NCBI GenBank assembly: GCA_938005475.1
Contig: CALLNY010000030.1
Coordinates: 1 to 42,256, forward strand
Length of the DNA stretch: 42,256 bases
Source: an uncultured Bacteroidia bacterium
Lineage (GTDB): Bacteria > Bacteroidota > Bacteroidia > J057 > CALLMJ01
Reading direction: 5' to 3'
The position numbers were made by a program, and so were the translations under genes. Every line of letters begins with the position of its first letter. The first letter of the stretch is position 1. The notes below the pieces were generated by a model. It saw only the letters and a program-made list of their open reading frames with translations, was not told the DNA's origin and made no database searches. Below are positions 7,553 to 15,036 of the stretch, piece by piece.

Positions 7553-7579
7553 TTGAATTTCAAAGTATAAGACAATTAT

Positions 7580-8557
7580 TTAGTGGCTTGCCTTATATTT
7601 TTTTACAGACTGGATGAGAGCGGGAACTACTTGGAAGGCGTCCCCTACGATACCTACATCGGCGGCTTTAAAGAAAGGGGCTTCGGGGTCTGAATTAATC
7701 ACCACAATGGTTTTAGAAGAACTTACACCAGCAAGGTGTTGAATAGCCCCTGATATTCCAATTGCGATATAAACATTTGGTGAGATTTGAATTCCCGTTT
7801 GCCCAACGTGTTCGTGGTGAGGTCTCCATTCTACATCAGCAACCGGTTTACTACAAGCCGTAGCCGCTCCTAATAAATCCGCTAATTCTTCAATCATACC
7901 CCAGTTTTCAGGTCCTTTTAAACCCCTTCCCGCAGAAACTACAATATCCGCTTCTGTTAAACTGATTTTAGAGGAAGCTTTGATTACTCTTTGTGGTTTT
8001 AACAATAAATCTCTTGCGGAAGGCTCAAATACGAAATTTTCCACTAATCCTGACGCAGGATTCTTCTCCACCTTATAAGCGTTACTCTTTAAAGTTATTA
8101 CTAACTTATCACGTTGAGTGGATGTTGTTTCAATTGCCTTTAAGGAATATGCAGAGCGTTGTACTTCATATCCATTACCAGATTTAGCGATTAAAGAAGT
8201 TACTCCAGAAAACATAGCGGCATCTAGCTTTACTGCTACACGAGGAGCAACCGCCCTACCGTTGTAGGTTTGTGGAATAACTACAATTTGAGATTGAGTT
8301 TGTTTCGCTACGGTTGCAATCCCTGATGCGTAAGCAGGACCAATAAACGAAGCTAATGCAGGATGGTTAATCACAAAGATTTTCGATGCACCATGAGTCG
8401 CTAAATTTTGATACTGTTCATCGGAGGCTGTCCCAAATGCTACGGCATGTACTTCCGTTCCTAAATTTTTTGCTACTACGCTAGCATAACTTAAAGCCTC
8501 GAAAGTGGGCTTCTTAAAAGTACCATTAACATTTTCTGCAAATACTAATATAGCCAT
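7580..8557 (-). CDS. etfA: Electron transfer flavoprotein subunit alpha
   Basis: FAD-binding subunit of the soluble electron transfer flavoprotein, which takes electrons from acyl-CoA dehydrogenases to the ETF:quinone oxidoreductase. The protein is 325 residues, the usual length. The C-terminal FAD domain shows GRGLKGPENWGMIEELADLLGA, the block VADVEWRPHHEHVGQTGIQISPNVYIAIGISGAIQHLAG, and INSDPEAPFFKAADVGIVGD, which together bind FAD. The N-terminal domain is an adenine-nucleotide hydrolase-like fold. It lies 27 bases downstream of etfB and ends at a clear terminator, so the pair is a two-gene operon. The AidB-like acyl-CoA dehydrogenase at 15037 is a possible electron donor. Confidence 0.96.
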   Translation of the reverse strand: MAILVFAENVNGTFKKPTFEALSYASVVAKNLGTEVHAVAFGTASDEQYQNLATHGASKIFVINHPALASFIGPAYASGIATVAKQTQSQIVVIPQTYNGRAVAPRVAVKLDAAMFSGVTSLIAKSGNGYEVQRSAYSLKAIETTSTQRDKLVITLKSNAYKVEKNPASGLVENFVFEPSARDLLLKPQRVIKASSKISLTEADIVVSAGRGLKGPENWGMIEELADLLGAATACSKPVADVEWRPHHEHVGQTGIQISPNVYIAIGISGAIQHLAGVSSSKTIVVINSDPEAPFFKAADVGIVGDAFQVVPALIQSVKKYKASH

Positions 8558-8584
8558 AATCTATCTTTTTGTTAAATCTATAAA

Positions 8585-9319
8585 TTATAAAGCACCTTTC
8601 TCCGATAAAATTTGAACTAATTTATCGGTTTCATCGGGTTTTAAGTAGATACAGCCTTGTTTAGCTGGAGGTTGAGTTAATTTTATGGTTTGAGTGTAGT
8701 AAGGAATATCAACAGGAGTAATCACTTGAATAGGTTTGGTTCTTGCCGCCATAATACCTTTTACATTAGCAATACGCCATTCTGCAAGTCCTTTTTGGGC
8801 ACTCAAAACTAAAGGTAAATCACAAACAATTTCTTCTTTACCTCCATCAATTTCACGCGTTAGAGTAGCAGTATTACCGTTGATATCAATGGAAGTTGCG
8901 AAGGAAATATCAGGTAAATCCAAAAGTTCGGCTACCATGCCACTAACTTGAGAACCATTAAAATCAATGGATTCTTTACCGAACATAATCAAATCAAAGC
9001 TTTGAGTTTTAGCGTATTCTGCAATTTGTTTAGCAACAAAGAAAGCATCTAAAGGCTCTGCATCAATTCTAACTGCTTGGTCTCCTACAATAGCAATCGC
9101 TTTTCGGATGGTAGGGTCCACCTCCGCTTTTCCAACACATAAAATGGTTATATTTGCTCCTTGTTTTTCTTTGAGTTCTGCGGCTCTACTTAAGGCAAAT
9201 TCATCGTAAGGACATACAATAAAAGTAACCCCTGCTTTGTTTAATGCTTTTCCTTCCGCATCAAATTGTATTTTGGTGGTTGTGTCAGGAACATGACTAA
9301 TACAAACTAATATTTTCAT
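8585..9319 (-). CDS. etfB: Electron transfer flavoprotein subunit beta
   Basis: AMP-binding partner of EtfA, 244 residues. It starts MKILVCISHVPDTTTKIQFD and shows the family blocks NKAGVTFIVCPYDEFALSRAAELKE, the segment DLIMFGKESIDFNGSQVSGMVAELL, and the late IMAARTKPIQVI. These are standard for the beta subunit in which AMP plays a structural role. The gene is first in the etfB-etfA operon. Its promoter is a clear TATATTTG box on the minus strand at 9347-9340 with a TTG 20 bases upstream. The order etfB-etfA is the usual one. Confidence 0.96.
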   Translation of the reverse strand: MKILVCISHVPDTTTKIQFDAEGKALNKAGVTFIVCPYDEFALSRAAELKEKQGANITILCVGKAEVDPTIRKAIAIVGDQAVRIDAEPLDAFFVAKQIAEYAKTQSFDLIMFGKESIDFNGSQVSGMVAELLDLPDISFATSIDINGNTATLTREIDGGKEEIVCDLPLVLSAQKGLAEWRIANVKGIMAARTKPIQVITPVDIPYYTQTIKLTQPPAKQGCIYLKPDETDKLVQILSEKGAL

Positions 9320-9339
9320 TGAATTTTAAAATTTGTCGG

Positions 9340-9370
9340 CAAATATAATGGAAAGGTTGAAGAATACCAA
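9340..9370 (-). promoter_or_regulatory. Bacteroidota-type promoter for etfB-etfA
   Basis: On the minus strand TTG (9370-9368), 20-base spacer, TATATTTG (9347-9340), 20 bases before the etfB ATG. Confidence 0.6.
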
Positions 9371-9426
9371 CCTATTTCAAAAAAACATTTTTTTTCGTTT
9401 TTTCATTCCATTGTATTTTGAAATAA

Positions 9427-9873
9427 TTAAAAGTACTGAATTATTGTGTTACCGGAGTAAGCAAAAACTAATGACCAAAAAAAAGTGCTGATACACATGG
9501 CAATAATAACTTTATGGGCTGGTGCTCCAAAACCTAACGAAAGAGCAGTGCCAATAGGTTGCGATAGAATGGGAGGCGTAATAAACGCAATCCCCACTAA
9601 TCCAAATTTATCCCATATTTTTTGTTTCCAATCTTTTTTTGTATTAGAATCATTTCGTGTTTCTGTTATACCCTGATTTTTTTTTTTATTCCACCATCTT
9701 CTAATTTGACTTCCAAACAAAGTATATAAAACCATTCCAATAGACCCCCCCGTAAAATAACATAAAAACAGTTCAACGAAAGATAAATCTGTTGCTAAAC
9801 CACTTGCAATTCCAACCATATACTTTACAGCGCATAATGCAGTTACGGTAATATAACTTATCATGGATGCCAT
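9427..9873 (-). CDS. Small integral membrane protein, possibly of the small multidrug export family
   Basis: A 148-residue protein with two hydrophobic halves (about residues 5-55 and 90-147) around a charged cytoplasmic-type loop rich in K, R, D, N and W (RRWWNKKKNQG to DWKQKIWDKF). The second half, FGLVGIAFITPPILSQPIGTALSLGFG, resembles the proline- and glycine-rich loop of the small multidrug export family (PF06695), but that match is from memory and unproven. A near-consensus promoter lies upstream on the minus strand (TTTG 9927-9924, 20-base spacer, TATTTTTA 9903-9896), back to back with that of the next gene. Transport substrate is unknown. Confidence 0.6.
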   Translation of the reverse strand: MASMISYITVTALCAVKYMVGIASGLATDLSFVELFLCYFTGGSIGMVLYTLFGSQIRRWWNKKKNQGITETRNDSNTKKDWKQKIWDKFGLVGIAFITPPILSQPIGTALSLGFGAPAHKVIIAMCISTFFWSLVFAYSGNTIIQYF

Positions 9874-9895
9874 TCTTAATTATCAGAAATTTTCG

Positions 9896-9952
9896 TAAAA
9901 ATAATAAGTAAATTCCAGTTTGTCAAATGTGCATAGTTTTTTGATACCTTTG
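9896..9952. promoter_or_regulatory. Overlapping divergent promoters
   Basis: Plus strand: TTTG 9919-9922, 22-base spacer, TACCTTTG 9945-9952. Minus strand: TTTG 9927-9924, 20-base spacer, TATTTTTA 9903-9896. The two -33 boxes share the near-palindromic nine bases TTTGTCAAA, so the promoters occupy the same DNA and should compete. Confidence 0.6.
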
Positions 9953-9967
9953 CATAAAAGATTTAAT

Positions 9968-11467
9968 ATGAATAGAAATATTTGGATAGTCCTTTTGATT
10001 AGTGTTTTTTGGGGAGATGGTTTACATTCTCAAAAATTTAAAGATGTAACTGTGTTTAATTGTGAAGGTTATTCACTAGAAAAAATAGGATACCCTTCTA
10101 AAATGGTATCAGACGGTAAAGGGAATTTGTATTTTGTCGAATATTGGATGTTCGGGAAAGGGGGCAGGAGAGTAACCGGACGATATTTACAATGTATAAA
10201 TCCCAAAATGGAAGAAGTATGGTTTAAACCCACCTTCTCAGAAAACCAAAATATGACCTACGAATTTATGGACTTGTTTATGCTAAATAAAAGCCTTGCT
10301 GTAATTGGCAATATACCAATAGATAAAAAAGAAAAAAAGACGGTGGTACAGTTCTTCGGTCTGAATGGAAAAGAATTAACTCCACAATTGACGATGTCTA
10401 ATTTAGAGGTGTTTGGAGCGAAATATAATGATTTTGAACAATTTATTATTCCTTCATCAGATTCCTTGAATATTTTATGGTTGGGTTATAATCCCAAAGC
10501 TTCTGCTAATAAAAGGAGAGTTTTTGCATCTGTTTTTGGCACAGATGGAAAAAAATTATGGTCTAATGAATTAAGTTTACCGTACACCGATAAAAAGTAT
10601 ATCATTAGACAAACGTTAGTAGATAAAAAAGGAAATCCTTATTTCTTGATGGTCTATGAAAAATATCTAAACCTTTTAGAAGAAGACAAAAAAAATCTAC
10701 CAGTCGTAATAAAATATGATTACAAGCAAAAAAAATACTTTGAATTTCCGATTACATTTGAGAATGCGGCAGTACCCGAAATCAATATGTATATCAATTC
10801 GGAAAATAACTTATTGTTGGTAGGAGCGATTGCGGATGGTAATCCTGGTATACAAAATGGAGATAAAATCTACGAGAAGCCCTTGAATTGGTCTAAATTC
10901 TTTTATAAGCGATTGAATGTGTGGGAAGGAATGAAGGTAGACCAAGAGAATTTCGTAGAAATTCCAGAAAATATTCAACAGAAATATGCCCAAACTCCTG
11001 CAAATTTTCGGGAAAATTTGTTGATAGAAAGAAACGGAAAACTTTTATGGCTTATAGAGGAAGCTTATCAACAAACTAAAGACGGTGGAAAACTTTTTTA
11101 TAGGAATGACGTTGCAGTACTGTGCGTAGATATGAAAGAAGGAAAGATACAATGGTCTACAATTATTGAAAAAAAACAACGAGATTTTAATAATGACCAA
11201 TTGTTCTCCTATGTATGGCATTTTTCAGGTAACCGATTGAATTTATTTTATTTAAGTGAGAAAGGAGCAGGAGGGAAAGGTATGAATTCAGGAATAGACT
11301 TAAATACAGGAGAACTGCTGACACAAGAAGTTTTTAAAAATGAAAGTTCCAATTATTATTTCTTCCCTTCTCGTAGTACATCGGTAGATGAAAAAACCTT
11401 GATTTTATTAGGAGTAGGAAAAGTGAATGCGAATCAATATTCTTTACTAAGAATAACGTATTTCTAG
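9968..11467 (+). CDS. Secreted protein of unknown function, possible beta-propeller
   Basis: A 499-residue protein that I do not recognise. Residues 1-21 (MNRNIWIVLLISVFWGDGLH) form a signal peptide. The frame extends upstream to a TTG at 9920, but the promoter -7 box TACCTTTG lies inside that extension, so the ATG at 9968 is the real start. The mature part shows recurring short strands ending in hydrophobic-aromatic pairs, with motifs such as DGKGNLYFVEYW, DKKGNPYFLMVYE, NLLLVGAIADG and GKLLWLIEEAY, each about 60-80 residues apart, in keeping with a beta-propeller or a similar repeated beta fold. No catalytic motif is seen. Its 3' end overlaps the convergent cyclase gene by 21 bases. Confidence 0.75.
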   Translation: MNRNIWIVLLISVFWGDGLHSQKFKDVTVFNCEGYSLEKIGYPSKMVSDGKGNLYFVEYWMFGKGGRRVTGRYLQCINPKMEEVWFKPTFSENQNMTYEFMDLFMLNKSLAVIGNIPIDKKEKKTVVQFFGLNGKELTPQLTMSNLEVFGAKYNDFEQFIIPSSDSLNILWLGYNPKASANKRRVFASVFGTDGKKLWSNELSLPYTDKKYIIRQTLVDKKGNPYFLMVYEKYLNLLEEDKKNLPVVIKYDYKQKKYFEFPITFENAAVPEINMYINSENNLLLVGAIADGNPGIQNGDKIYEKPLNWSKFFYKRLNVWEGMKVDQENFVEIPENIQQKYAQTPANFRENLLIERNGKLLWLIEEAYQQTKDGGKLFYRNDVAVLCVDMKEGKIQWSTIIEKKQRDFNNDQLFSYVWHFSGNRLNLFYLSEKGAGGKGMNSGIDLNTGELLTQEVFKNESSNYYFFPSRSTSVDEKTLILLGVGKVNANQYSLLRITYF

Positions 11468-12241
11468 TGGTTTAATCCATACACTGGAAGGCACGGCATC
11501 TTCTTGCCAATTCGGGAAACCTATAAAAGTTTCATAAATACCGTCGGGTATATTATCATGTATAAAGACAAGTTCTGTAATGGTTTTATTAGGGTAAGCA
11601 GAAGGTTCTAGCGTATAATTTTTTAAAGGCTGATTCCAAAAAATATGGTGATTACTTAAAAAACCTTCATCGTATGCTTTGTCTAATGAGGGAACATCCA
11701 CGATTAAATGTTTAAAGCCTAATTGACATAAATATTGGATTGCATCATTAGAAAAAAAAGGAGCAGGCTCGATGTTGTAATCTCTATGTTTTTTATCAGG
11801 ATTATTAGGAAGCGTACGTATAATAATACCTTCAACATCATGTTGAGTAATTTGTGGTAAGTAAGGGGATATAGATTTTTCTAAATTGTATTTGAGTAGG
11901 AGTTTATCATCTTTTTCTAAACTGGGAAAATATTTTTCTTGGATATTATGGTTATGTATATAGAAAGAAATGCTAATTAGCAAAGACTTGAAAAAGGGGT
12001 TAATTAGAACGTTGGATAAGGTGATATGCTCATTTACAATATGCCCGATGCACTCAGTATGCGTTCCATTGCAATGGGGAGTGATAGAAATGGTATTAAA
12101 ATTACAAGAGCCGCCATGTTGGGTAGCACCTATCCATACGCCTGACTGGTAAGGTATAGAACTCGCCGCTGGAACGTCATACATCTTAATTTGATTCTTA
12201 CTATCTCGTAAGTTTATTTTTATACTAATATTTTGAAACAT
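11447..12241 (-). CDS. Cyclase-family (kynurenine formamidase-like) hydrolase
   Basis: A 264-residue cytoplasmic protein of the cyclase family PF04199, which includes metal-dependent kynurenine formamidase and isatin hydrolase. The metal-binding signature, normally HxGTHxDxPxH, appears as TPHCNGTHTECIGH (H56, H61, E63, H67), so the usual aspartate is replaced by glutamate. Later blocks include IIIRTLPNN, YLCQLGFKHLIVDVPSLDKAYDEG and NHHIFW, which fit the family's substrate-side region. A TAAATTTG -7 box lies on the minus strand at 12263-12256, 14 bases before the ATG. The 3' end overlaps the convergent upstream gene by 21 bases. Substrate is not predictable. Confidence 0.82.
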   Translation of the reverse strand: MFQNISIKINLRDSKNQIKMYDVPAASSIPYQSGVWIGATQHGGSCNFNTISITPHCNGTHTECIGHIVNEHITLSNVLINPFFKSLLISISFYIHNHNIQEKYFPSLEKDDKLLLKYNLEKSISPYLPQITQHDVEGIIIRTLPNNPDKKHRDYNIEPAPFFSNDAIQYLCQLGFKHLIVDVPSLDKAYDEGFLSNHHIFWNQPLKNYTLEPSAYPNKTITELVFIHDNIPDGIYETFIGFPNWQEDAVPSSVWIKPLEIRYS

Positions 12242-12255
12242 TTTAAATTATATTG

Positions 12256-12263
12256 CAAATTTA
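12256..12263 (-). promoter_or_regulatory. -7 promoter box of the cyclase-family gene
   Basis: TAAATTTG on the minus strand, 14 bases before ATG. No convincing -33 box at normal spacing. Confidence 0.45.
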
Positions 12264-12403
12264 TGAGATTTATTTTACAAGTTTATACTTAAAAATACGT
12301 ATTTTAAAATTTTTTTATTATAAACGCAACAACTTATATGCACTGTACGTTATATTTGTAGTGTTTTTCATGGTTTAGTTTAGGTTAAATGCCTCTCATA
12401 ATG

Positions 12404-12411
12404 TATTTTTG
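12404..12411 (+). promoter_or_regulatory. -7 promoter box of the metalloprotease gene
   Basis: TATTTTTG, 24 bases before ATG 12436 and followed by GGGAGG, a purine-rich stretch that could aid ribosome binding. It overlaps the alternative TTG start, which is therefore rejected. Confidence 0.5.
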
Positions 12412-12435
12412 TACAGATGGGAGGTTTTTGTTTTT

Positions 12436-13572
12436 ATGATACGGTTTCTGTTTTTGCTTTATTTATTGAGTTTTTACGGTTTCACGCAAAATATTCCTTG
12501 GGAAAATTATGTTCCGAGAGATAGGCGTTTTTTCCCGATTGTGCGATTAAAATTAGTGGTACATATACTTCAAAAAACCGATGGTAGTAATAACTTCCAA
12601 AATATCCCAGAACACATTGAAGCGATTGAAAGGGTTTTATTTCATGCATATTCCATTTATGAAAACTTAAAACCTTTAAATTTGGGAAAATCGGAATATA
12701 TCCCTGATTCGCGTATACGTTTAATATATTCTCGTGACCAGATATATTTTCATCAAAATGACCGCTATAACGATTTAAGTTGTATTGGGAAGTACGGTTC
12801 TTGCTCAAGTTTGATGCAAGAAATTTATAAAGAATTGGTGCTGAATAACCCTAAACAGGACCTGAATGCTCTGCATGTTTTTTTCGGTGAAGGAGATGAA
12901 GCGAAAGGTGAAGCCTGTGGAATTGGTTGTAAAAAGTGGTGTTATATTACAGGGGCTTATAAACAATTTCTGAAAGAAAATAACTTTTGGATTAGTGGTG
13001 GACTTTTAGCACATGAAATTGGTCATAACTTAGGATTGTACCACACGGTCTTTAAAAAAAAACCTTCTAACGATTATTGTGATGATACTCCTACGTACCC
13101 CGAAAACCCTGACTGCTGGAACGGACCTGAATGCTCTAATAACATGATGGATTACAATGCTAATAAAGATGCTCTCTCTGCTTGCCAACTCGGAAGAATT
13201 CATTACTTCCTTTCCTCCAAAGCACCCGGTGACATTAAAGAAACTATCTTGAAAGATTGGTGTATTTTTCATTCAGACTCTTTAGTTAACATAAATAGCT
13301 ACGAAGAAATTATCTTAAAAGGTGAATACCGTTTACAAGGCAATTTAATTTTGTATCCTCATTCTACTTTAAACGTAGAGGGTATTTTGCATCTACCTCA
13401 AAATGCTTATATTCTGCTTTATCCAAAATCTAAACTCATTGTGAATGGTAAAATTACCAATTTATGCGGTGATAGTTGGCAAGGTGTTCTCCCTAAAAAT
13501 AAAAAAAAGCAAAAACTTAAAGAACAAGTTATATTAAACGGTAAATTAGAAAATTGTTTGAACCAGCCCTAA
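12436..13572 (+). CDS. Secreted zinc metalloprotease, pappalysin/M43-like metzincin
   Basis: A 378-residue secreted protease. Residues 1-18 (MIRFLFLLYLLSFYGFTQ) are a signal peptide. The zinc motif is complete: AHEIGHNLGLYH with H193, E194, H197 and H203, and the Met-turn is NNMMDYN at about 235-241, which together identify a metzincin; the Cys-rich surroundings (CDDTPTYPENPDCWNGPEC) resemble M43 enzymes. The last 90 residues, with EIILKGEYRLQGNLILYPHSTLNVEGILHLP and LYPKSKLIVNGKI, look like a short parallel-beta-helix tail rather than the usual C-terminal sorting domain. The start is set by the promoter box upstream. The gene is convergent with the alpha/beta hydrolase. Substrate is unknown, but extracellular proteolysis is likely. 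Confidence 0.82.
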   Translation: MIRFLFLLYLLSFYGFTQNIPWENYVPRDRRFFPIVRLKLVVHILQKTDGSNNFQNIPEHIEAIERVLFHAYSIYENLKPLNLGKSEYIPDSRIRLIYSRDQIYFHQNDRYNDLSCIGKYGSCSSLMQEIYKELVLNNPKQDLNALHVFFGEGDEAKGEACGIGCKKWCYITGAYKQFLKENNFWISGGLLAHEIGHNLGLYHTVFKKKPSNDYCDDTPTYPENPDCWNGPECSNNMMDYNANKDALSACQLGRIHYFLSSKAPGDIKETILKDWCIFHSDSLVNINSYEEIILKGEYRLQGNLILYPHSTLNVEGILHLPQNAYILLYPKSKLIVNGKITNLCGDSWQGVLPKNKKKQKLKEQVILNGKLENCLNQP

Positions 13573-13599
13573 ATAATCCCTATAAAGAAGGAGAACAAG

Positions 13600-14412
13600 T
13601 TATTTATGGAGACTTTTAAAAAATGCTAAAATAGCGTTTACTTCGCTATCCCAATAGGTATAATCATGTTTGGCTTTTTCATCCAAATGATAAATGACGT
13701 TTAAGTCGGGGGCGATTTTTTTAATATGTTGGAATAAAATTTCGGATTGTTGATAAGGTATAATCTTGTCCAGTTTGCCGTGTCCAATATAGAGAGGAGT
13801 TTGGTAGAATTTCATTAAATAGATAACATTATCATGGTATTTCCAACGGTCGGGGAATTGTTTGAAGGGTCCATAGAAGCCGTTCATAACACCGTCATGA
13901 GGGATAAGGGTTTGGTCGTAATCACCAGAGAGTGCGGCGGCACCTCTGAATAGGCTGGGGAGATCTAAGGTTAATAATAAAACGCCCCTTGCTCCTGTTG
14001 AAAGCCCTACCAAAAAATTATTTTCGTTTTCCATAAGAATTTGATATTCTTTTTGTAAGTATGGAATAAGTGAACCTGTAAACCATTTTCTTGTAGGATA
14101 TTGAAGCCAGTCTTTGCGTGTTTCAGGATAGTTTTGGGACTGATAAGTACTTTTTCCCATTTCAGGCATAATCAAACGATAACCTTGGTTTAGAGCTTTT
14201 TTGCATATAGAAGATTTTAAACACCAATCTTCCTTTGGAAAATTCCAACCAGGTAATAAAATCAAATTCCCTTGTACCTTAATAGAGTCAGGGGGGATAG
14301 CGATATCGCATTTTTGTCCATCAATCGTTAAGGTTTGGTATTGTTTTAAAGGCTTTTGCGCAAAAACAATGTCACAAGTAATTAAAATAATCAGAATAAT
14401 TAAAATTTTCAT
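13600..14412 (-). CDS. Secreted alpha/beta hydrolase (esterase-like)
   Basis: A 270-residue protein with a signal peptide (MKILIILIILITCDIVFA), and this decides the start at 14412 although the frame runs 27 codons further upstream. The alpha/beta-hydrolase triad is readable: nucleophile in VGLSTGARG (GxSxG), acid in GHGKLDKIIP and histidine in KAKHDYTYWDSE. The core VQGNLILLPGWNF carries the oxyanion-side loop. The GHGKLD and HDYTYWDSE blocks resemble the esterase D/putative-esterase group, but no specific substrate can be given. The gene lies 61 bases downstream of the small secreted protein gene, with which it may be cotranscribed. Confidence 0.8.
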   Translation of the reverse strand: MKILIILIILITCDIVFAQKPLKQYQTLTIDGQKCDIAIPPDSIKVQGNLILLPGWNFPKEDWCLKSSICKKALNQGYRLIMPEMGKSTYQSQNYPETRKDWLQYPTRKWFTGSLIPYLQKEYQILMENENNFLVGLSTGARGVLLLTLDLPSLFRGAAALSGDYDQTLIPHDGVMNGFYGPFKQFPDRWKYHDNVIYLMKFYQTPLYIGHGKLDKIIPYQQSEILFQHIKKIAPDLNVIYHLDEKAKHDYTYWDSEVNAILAFFKSLHK

Positions 14413-14473
14413 TCTAACTTCATACCTAATAAAAATTGATCTAAATCGCATACTTTCTGCAAAAGCATCTTCT

Positions 14474-14929
14474 TTAAGGATTATCCTCAACAAGGTTTAT
14501 GTTAGAATGAATTCCTGCATATTCTTTGTTAACGACTTTGTATTTTTTCTCTATTGAGTATGCAAAGTTAATTTTACTGTTTAGCGGTCTTAAAGTTAAA
14601 ATGGCTTCTAGGAGAATTTTTTTATTAGTGTTCAAATTTTTGACGGGATAGACCGAAAAAATACGTACTTCTTGGGCATCTTCATCAATATGACAACCTA
14701 GTTCAGCAACTTTCTTTTGGATTTTTTTTAGTACCGAATCACTATCTAGTATGGGAGTTTGGTTTTGGTCTGCATATTTTCGGGCTTCAAAGAGAGAATC
14801 AAAAATTTTTTTGTATTCTAAAAGCCTCTTTTGGCAGTGAATAATAGCATTTCGTTTAATCACTTGATTTTGTGTGTAAGGCATTGAATTTAAGAAAATA
14901 ACAGTGAGTAATGATACAAAGAAAAACAT
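14474..14929 (-). CDS. Small secreted protein of unknown function
   Basis: A 151-residue protein that I do not recognise. A hydrophobic N-terminus (MFFFVSLLTVIFLNSMPYTQ) is a likely signal peptide. The rest is highly charged, with an amphipathic helical region at about residues 25-75 and a probable beta-rich region after residue 85 (EVRIFSVYPVKNL, EAILTLRPLNSKINFAYSIEKKYKVVNKE). There is one cysteine in the mature region at CHIDEDAQ and one earlier at HCQKRLL. It precedes the alpha/beta hydrolase on the same strand. The long open frame and the coherent N-terminus support it as a real gene. Confidence 0.65.
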   Translation of the reverse strand: MFFFVSLLTVIFLNSMPYTQNQVIKRNAIIHCQKRLLEYKKIFDSLFEARKYADQNQTPILDSDSVLKKIQKKVAELGCHIDEDAQEVRIFSVYPVKNLNTNKKILLEAILTLRPLNSKINFAYSIEKKYKVVNKEYAGIHSNINLVEDNP

Positions 14930-15036
14930 AATTTTTTACGAATATAAAAAATTTATTTAAAAGTTATATTTTGTAGGTTAGTTCATTATATTTTTTTTAG
15001 CAGTGAGAAATAGGTAGAATCTCGTGATGAAAGTTA

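Larger units (their letters stand above)
7265..7579. other. Intergenic region between convergent thiolase and etfA, no gene seen
   Basis: Contains a 10-base palindrome CTGTGCACAG (7278-7287), a third copy of the CACAGA-type repeat at 7335-7366 in reverse orientation, an AT-rich middle, and the etfA terminator hairpin at the right end. No open frame is credible. Confidence 0.6.

Noticed and set aside
9920-9967. Upstream TTG start extending the secreted-protein gene
   Set aside because: The promoter -7 box TACCTTTG lies inside this stretch and the extension would bury the signal peptide. The same reasoning rejects TTG starts at 12409 and 20942.
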